Of a DNA stretch of 8,932 nucleotides, positions 6,607 to 8,932 are shown piece by piece. The translations under genes and the position numbers were made by a program. Position 1 is the first letter of the stretch. Each line of letters starts with the position of its first letter. Below the pieces are notes generated by a model. It saw only the letters and a list, made by a program, of their open reading frames with translations. It was not told the origin of the DNA and searched no databases. Source of the stretch: CAG-791 sp003447895 (GTDB lineage Bacteria > Bacillota > Clostridia > Lachnospirales > Lachnospiraceae). Location: NCBI GenBank assembly GCA_946620035.1, contig CAMOMX010000086.1:1-8932 (forward strand), written 5' to 3'.

Positions 6607-6664
6607 GTCCGGGGCGTCTTACCGGAAAGACCCGTGACCGGCCTTTCTGCCGCCTCCGATCTTC

Positions 6665-7225
6665 TTAATAACCTCTTACGCCGAATCCTCTCTCGCCGGA
6701 GACCACCGGAATCTGATCGACATCCATATCGTCGATCCTGATCCAGTGCCCGCTCCGCATATGCTTCATAAGACAGGCGATTCCGACAGGCGTCCCCTGA
6801 ACCTCCATTTCCACAGACCCGTCCGGCAGGTTCTCGACCCAGCCGGTCAGGTTAAAGCTCCTCGCCGCGTACACAGCCTGATACCGGAAGCCCACTCCCT
6901 GGACTCTTCCGTGAAAGATCACATGCTCTCTGATGATTTCTTCCCTCATGTCCGTCTCCGACATCTCTGCTCCTTTCTGCCTCGCGACCAGTGCAAGAAA
7001 GTCCTCGTCCGGCGCCGTCACTTCTTCGCCGCTCTCCCCCTCCTTTTCGGGGGCCGGCGCCGCAAAGTGCCGCTCAAGACCCTTCATGATATCAAACTTT
7101 CCGTTCTCATCTGTACAAAGTTCTCTGATCCGGGCCCGGTTCTTCCAAAGAAGACAGGCGACTGCCGCAAGTACAAGGGCAGCCAGAAGGATCGTGCCGA
7201 TCAGCGACCTCATTGATTCTTCCAT
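6665..7225 (-). CDS. Membrane-anchored acylphosphatase-domain protein
   Basis: This 186-residue protein is about twice the usual acylphosphatase length. Residues 6-27 form one hydrophobic helix followed by KNRAR, predicting an N-terminal membrane anchor with the remainder cytoplasmic by the positive-inside rule. A charged linker covers about 28-97. The C-terminal acylphosphatase domain (about 99-186) has GRVQGVGFR at 106-114 and GWVENLPDGSVE at 128-139. These match the family's phosphate-binding loop with catalytic R114 and N132. Acylphosphatases hydrolyse acyl phosphates such as acetyl phosphate or carbamoyl phosphate; the true substrate here is unknown. The ATG at 7225 has GGAGG 10 nt upstream; an ATG four codons later (7213) is less likely. 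It is the first gene of the leftward cluster, with its own candidate promoter. Confidence 0.9.
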   Translation of the reverse strand: MEESMRSLIGTILLAALVLAAVACLLWKNRARIRELCTDENGKFDIMKGLERHFAAPAPEKEGESGEEVTAPDEDFLALVARQKGAEMSETDMREEIIREHVIFHGRVQGVGFRYQAVYAARSFNLTGWVENLPDGSVEMEVQGTPVGIACLMKHMRSGHWIRIDDMDVDQIPVVSGERGFGVRGY

Positions 7226-7235
7226 AGCTCCGGTT

Positions 7236-7240
7236 CCTCC
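7236..7240 (-). promoter_or_regulatory. Ribosome binding site of the acylphosphatase-domain gene
   Basis: GGAGG on the minus strand is 10 nt before ATG at 7225, which favours this start over the ATG at 7213. Confidence 0.7.
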
Positions 7241-7263
7241 GAAATCCGATCATACTTCCGCTC

Positions 7264-7295
7264 ATTATAGTCCATGGTATCATTATTTTTGTCAA
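7264..7295 (-). promoter_or_regulatory. Candidate promoter of the acylphosphatase/Nudix/AKR/VanY cluster
   Basis: On the minus strand, TTGACA (7290-7295) and TATAAT (7264-7269) both match the consensus exactly but are 20 nt apart instead of about 17. The palindrome CCATGG (7272-7277) sits in the spacer. The -35 box begins 5 nt after the U-tract of the preceding terminator. Transcription would start near 7256, giving a leader of about 30 nt. The long spacer suggests low basal activity or activator dependence. Confidence 0.6.
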
Positions 7296-7300
7296 CATGC

Positions 7301-7336
7301 AAAAAATCGCTGCATACCATAAACCGGTATGCAGCG
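7301..7336 (-). terminator. Intrinsic terminator of the WYL regulator gene
   Basis: A perfect 11-bp stem (CGCTGCATACC at 7308-7318 with GGTATGCAGCG at 7326-7336, 7-nt loop) is followed on the minus strand by ATTTTTT. It lies about 55 nt after the stop codon of the WYL regulator. On the plus strand the downstream sequence is only loosely T-rich, so the terminator mainly serves leftward transcription. Confidence 0.92.
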
Positions 7337-7390
7337 GCATCTTTGCTTCTTTATTTTATTGTATCCTGCCCCGTCTTATTGCGCATGGTT

Positions 7391-8362
7391 TTATGCAAGG
7401 CTCCTCCGGAGCAGTTCCCGGTAAGTTTCCTGAACGCTTCCCGGGGACACGACCCGGATCTTCCCCCCGCAGCTGAACAGCCAGGCGTAGAAGGACGACG
7501 TCACACAGATCACTTTTTTGACATAAAAGCTCTTTCGGGTGCTCTTCCACATCTCGGCGTCGTCGCCGAATTTGTCGATCACAAGAGGCATGGTCTCATT
7601 GTCGCATTCCAGGACCACCTCCCGGAAGGTGCCTTCTTCCGGAGGGAAGAAGCTTTCCGAATAATCTTCCGAACTGTATCTGGGCGGAAGTTTGTCCGCC
7701 TTGTCCTCAAGCACTCTGACAGCGTGCATGTAGTCTGCCCGGACCACCTTGTATTTGTCGGATTCGGCATCGTATCCGAACAGATAACACCGATTATCGT
7801 TGCACATTACCCCGATCGGCGTCATACTGTATTCCTTGTCCGTATCCCTGCCGGACTTATTGGGGAAGGATCCCGCGTCCCTGCTGAGGCGGAAGGCGAT
7901 CCTGCGGCCCGCATCAACGGCTTCCGTAATCCGGTCTATGATGTAATACAGCTTCTCATTTCCGCTTTCCCGGTCATCCAGAGGACCGATGCAGCGCGCC
8001 ACCTTTTCGGCCTGGTATTTGCTGAGCAGCGTATACAGTTTCCTGATCAGCTTCGTCTTCTGTCCGTGTGTGAGCGATTCATTGGACGCAATGCTCTCCG
8101 CGAGCAGGGTGACCTCGGGCATCTCAAAATCCCGGCACCCCACAAAGTAGGAATTGAAATAGCTCCTGGTGACCACAATGTCGATCCCTTCCTGCGTCAG
8201 GATCTCAATATCATCCTTCACAGTCTTTCTTGTGGCCCCGGCATCTTCTTTCCTGAGATACTCGATCAGCTCGCTCATTGTCGCCTGATGGTCTTCGTCT
8301 GTCTGTTTCATCAGATAGCGGTGAAGACGGATAAGTCTTTGTTTATTGGAAATTGAGCTCAT
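7391..8362 (-). CDS. WYL-domain transcriptional regulator
   Basis: This is a 323-residue cytoplasmic DNA-binding regulator. The N-terminal region (about 6-65) is a winged helix-turn-helix, with TMSELIEYLRKED and TRKTVKDDIEILTQEGI matching the HTH_11 pattern. The WYL domain spans about 135-235, and a WCX-type C-terminal extension runs from about 245. The WYL core reads NRCYLFGYDAE (190-200), so the tryptophan of the name-giving triplet is a cysteine (C192). The frame also allows a GTG at 8374. ATG at 8362 is preferred because GGAG lies 6 nt upstream. The gene has its own strong promoter and terminator, so it is monocistronic. It is divergent from a helix-turn-helix gene whose control region it shares. 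WYL proteins sense nucleic acid or nucleotide-type ligands in several studied cases; the ligand and targets here are unknown. Confidence 0.92.
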   Translation of the reverse strand: MSSISNKQRLIRLHRYLMKQTDEDHQATMSELIEYLRKEDAGATRKTVKDDIEILTQEGIDIVVTRSYFNSYFVGCRDFEMPEVTLLAESIASNESLTHGQKTKLIRKLYTLLSKYQAEKVARCIGPLDDRESGNEKLYYIIDRITEAVDAGRRIAFRLSRDAGSFPNKSGRDTDKEYSMTPIGVMCNDNRCYLFGYDAESDKYKVVRADYMHAVRVLEDKADKLPPRYSSEDYSESFFPPEEGTFREVVLECDNETMPLVIDKFGDDAEMWKSTRKSFYVKKVICVTSSFYAWLFSCGGKIRVVSPGSVQETYRELLRRSLA

Positions 8363-8368
8363 AGAAGT

Positions 8369-8372
8369 CTCC
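8369..8372 (-). promoter_or_regulatory. Ribosome binding site deciding the WYL regulator start
   Basis: GGAG on the minus strand is 6 nt before ATG at 8362. It lies inside the reading frame of the alternative GTG start at 8374, which has no ribosome binding site of its own. Confidence 0.65.
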
Positions 8373-8400
8373 ACTGTATTTGTATTTCTGTGCTAAAATA

Positions 8401-8429
8401 ATTATAAATGTCCCACTTTTTAGTGTCAA
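8401..8429 (-). promoter_or_regulatory. Consensus sigma-70-type promoter of the WYL regulator
   Basis: On the minus strand, TTGACA (8424-8429), a 17-nt spacer and TATAAT (8401-8406) match the housekeeping consensus exactly. Transcription should start near 8394, leaving a leader of about 30 nt. The spacer contains the inverted repeat CACT-TTTT-AGTG (8414-8425, plus strand), positioned where a bound repressor would block RNA polymerase. Confidence 0.9.
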
Positions 8430-8441
8430 CGATTGTGTCAG

Positions 8442-8451
8442 GAAACGTTTC
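8442..8451. promoter_or_regulatory. 10-bp palindrome, candidate operator between divergent regulators
   Basis: GAAACGTTTC is a perfect palindrome with a central CG, as in many LacI/CcpA-type operators, though it does not fully match the cre consensus. It sits between the WYL promoter and the putative -10 of the rightward gene, so a bound protein could affect either one. Confidence 0.45.
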
Positions 8452-8457
8452 AATATA

Positions 8458-8466
8458 TGATATAAG
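8458..8466 (+). promoter_or_regulatory. Candidate extended -10 for the rightward helix-turn-helix gene
   Basis: TGATATAAG carries the TGn extension and a 5/6 match to TATAAT. An alternative, TATGAT at 8456-8461, would pair with TTGTGT at 8433-8438 at 17-nt spacing. Either would give a leader of about 80 nt before the ATG at 8552. Confidence 0.4.
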
Positions 8467-8551
8467 TGTTACATTTTCCCACGTGTATGATTTCAACTTC
8501 GACACCGATGTATCGACAACCGGGTTCTTATTTCAGAAAGCGCAGCAGAGA

Positions 8552-8932
8552 ATGAGTGATTTATTGTCGTACCTTACCGGTAACCTCAAAAAAAACGGGA
8601 TGACTGTCGACGACTTCTGTCGTCAGATCGGGATTTCCCGGCAGAAATTCTATCGATATGTCAAGGAGCCCCGGAGGTTCACCGAGGAGAAGATCCGCTC
8701 GATCATTGACGTTCTGTCACTGGACGGCGCGCAGATCGACGAGCTGGAGTCTTACCTCTACCCCAGCAGCAAGCGGAGTCTCCCCGCGCAGCACAGGGAC
8801 CTCAACAGTCTGATCGCGGAGATCTTCAAGAGGCGCCTTGCCGGTGAATTGTCAAAAGATCTTCTCCGGATCGAATACACCAATACCGATGGCACCGTCT
8901 CCATGGAGACCGTCGATTCCCTGACGGGCATC
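8552..8932 (+). CDS. Helix-turn-helix protein, unknown function (3' end outside window)
   Basis: The frame is open from ATG at 8552 to the window edge, giving 127 residues of an unfinished protein. Residues about 17-56 read like a Cro/C1-type helix-turn-helix: MTVDDFCRQIGISRQKFYRYVKEP resembles the helix-turn-recognition-helix region, followed by RRFTEEKIRSIIDVLSL. After a short linker comes DLNSLIAEIFKRRLAGELSKD and the start of a beta-rich part, which I do not recognise. The ribosome binding site is weak (AGAG directly before the ATG). The frame stays open upstream to an ATG at 8408, but that start has no ribosome binding site and lies inside the WYL promoter. An A8 run at codons 13-15 is notable. 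It is divergent from the WYL regulator, and mutual or shared control is possible but only inferred. Confidence 0.75.
   Translation, partial: MSDLLSYLTGNLKKNGMTVDDFCRQIGISRQKFYRYVKEPRRFTEEKIRSIIDVLSLDGAQIDELESYLYPSSKRSLPAQHRDLNSLIAEIFKRRLAGELSKDLLRIEYTNTDGTVSMETVDSLTGI

Noticed and set aside
7274..8356. Long rightward open frame opposite the WYL regulator (360 codons)
   Set aside because: It starts inside the intergenic promoter/terminator region and is complementary to a convincing WYL regulator. Its product resembles no family that I recognise.
8408..8551. Upstream in-frame extension of the right-edge helix-turn-helix gene from ATG at 8408
   Set aside because: The frame is open for 48 more codons, but the start has no ribosome binding site. 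The stretch is AT-rich and contains the promoters of both genes.

Overview
The window looks like a chromosomal housekeeping stretch from a moderately high-GC member of the Clostridia, most likely Lachnospiraceae. This is inferred from strong GGAGG-type ribosome binding sites, a CBS-domain family II pyrophosphatase, a YitT-family protein, a ferredoxin-fused aldo/keto reductase, a WYL regulator and the codon usage. I see no phage, transposon, CRISPR, tRNA or rRNA signature. No gene-free stretch exceeds 300 bases; the longest is about 190.

Left part (1-2810, leftward genes). A free methionine-(R)-sulfoxide reductase (msrC, 2328-2810) is followed after 69 nt by a CBS/DRTGG-containing manganese-dependent pyrophosphatase (ppaC, 621-2258). 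A 143-nt spacer with duplicated GC hairpins follows, then a zinc-ribbon protein cut by the left window edge (1-477). A 130-nt spacer separates msrC from a divergent rightward YitT-family membrane protein (2941-3813).

Central part (3810-7225, leftward). Four genes with gaps of 66, 80 and 48 nt probably form one transcription unit. In order they are a membrane-anchored acylphosphatase-domain protein, a Nudix hydrolase, an aldo/keto reductase with two 4Fe-4S motifs, and a VanY-type D,D-carboxypeptidase with an acidic repeat tail. The last gene converges on the YitT gene, and the two stop codons share the bases TTAA. A promoter with consensus hexamers but a 20-nt spacer precedes the acylphosphatase gene. 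No single pathway links these four genes; the common theme is general housekeeping (repair or sanitation, redox, cell wall).

Right part (7301-8932). A WYL-domain regulator (leftward, 7391-8362) has a textbook promoter (TTGACA, 17 nt, TATAAT) and a textbook intrinsic terminator. It diverges from a rightward helix-turn-helix protein (8552 onward) cut by the right edge. The shared 189-nt control region holds a perfect 10-bp palindrome and other candidate operator repeats.

I did not find a convincing new biological system. The points most worth a second look are the membrane-tethered acylphosphatase, the duplicated GAAA-loop hairpin repeat, the 36-bp repeat array in the VanY gene, the shared TTAA stop, and the control region between the two regulators.
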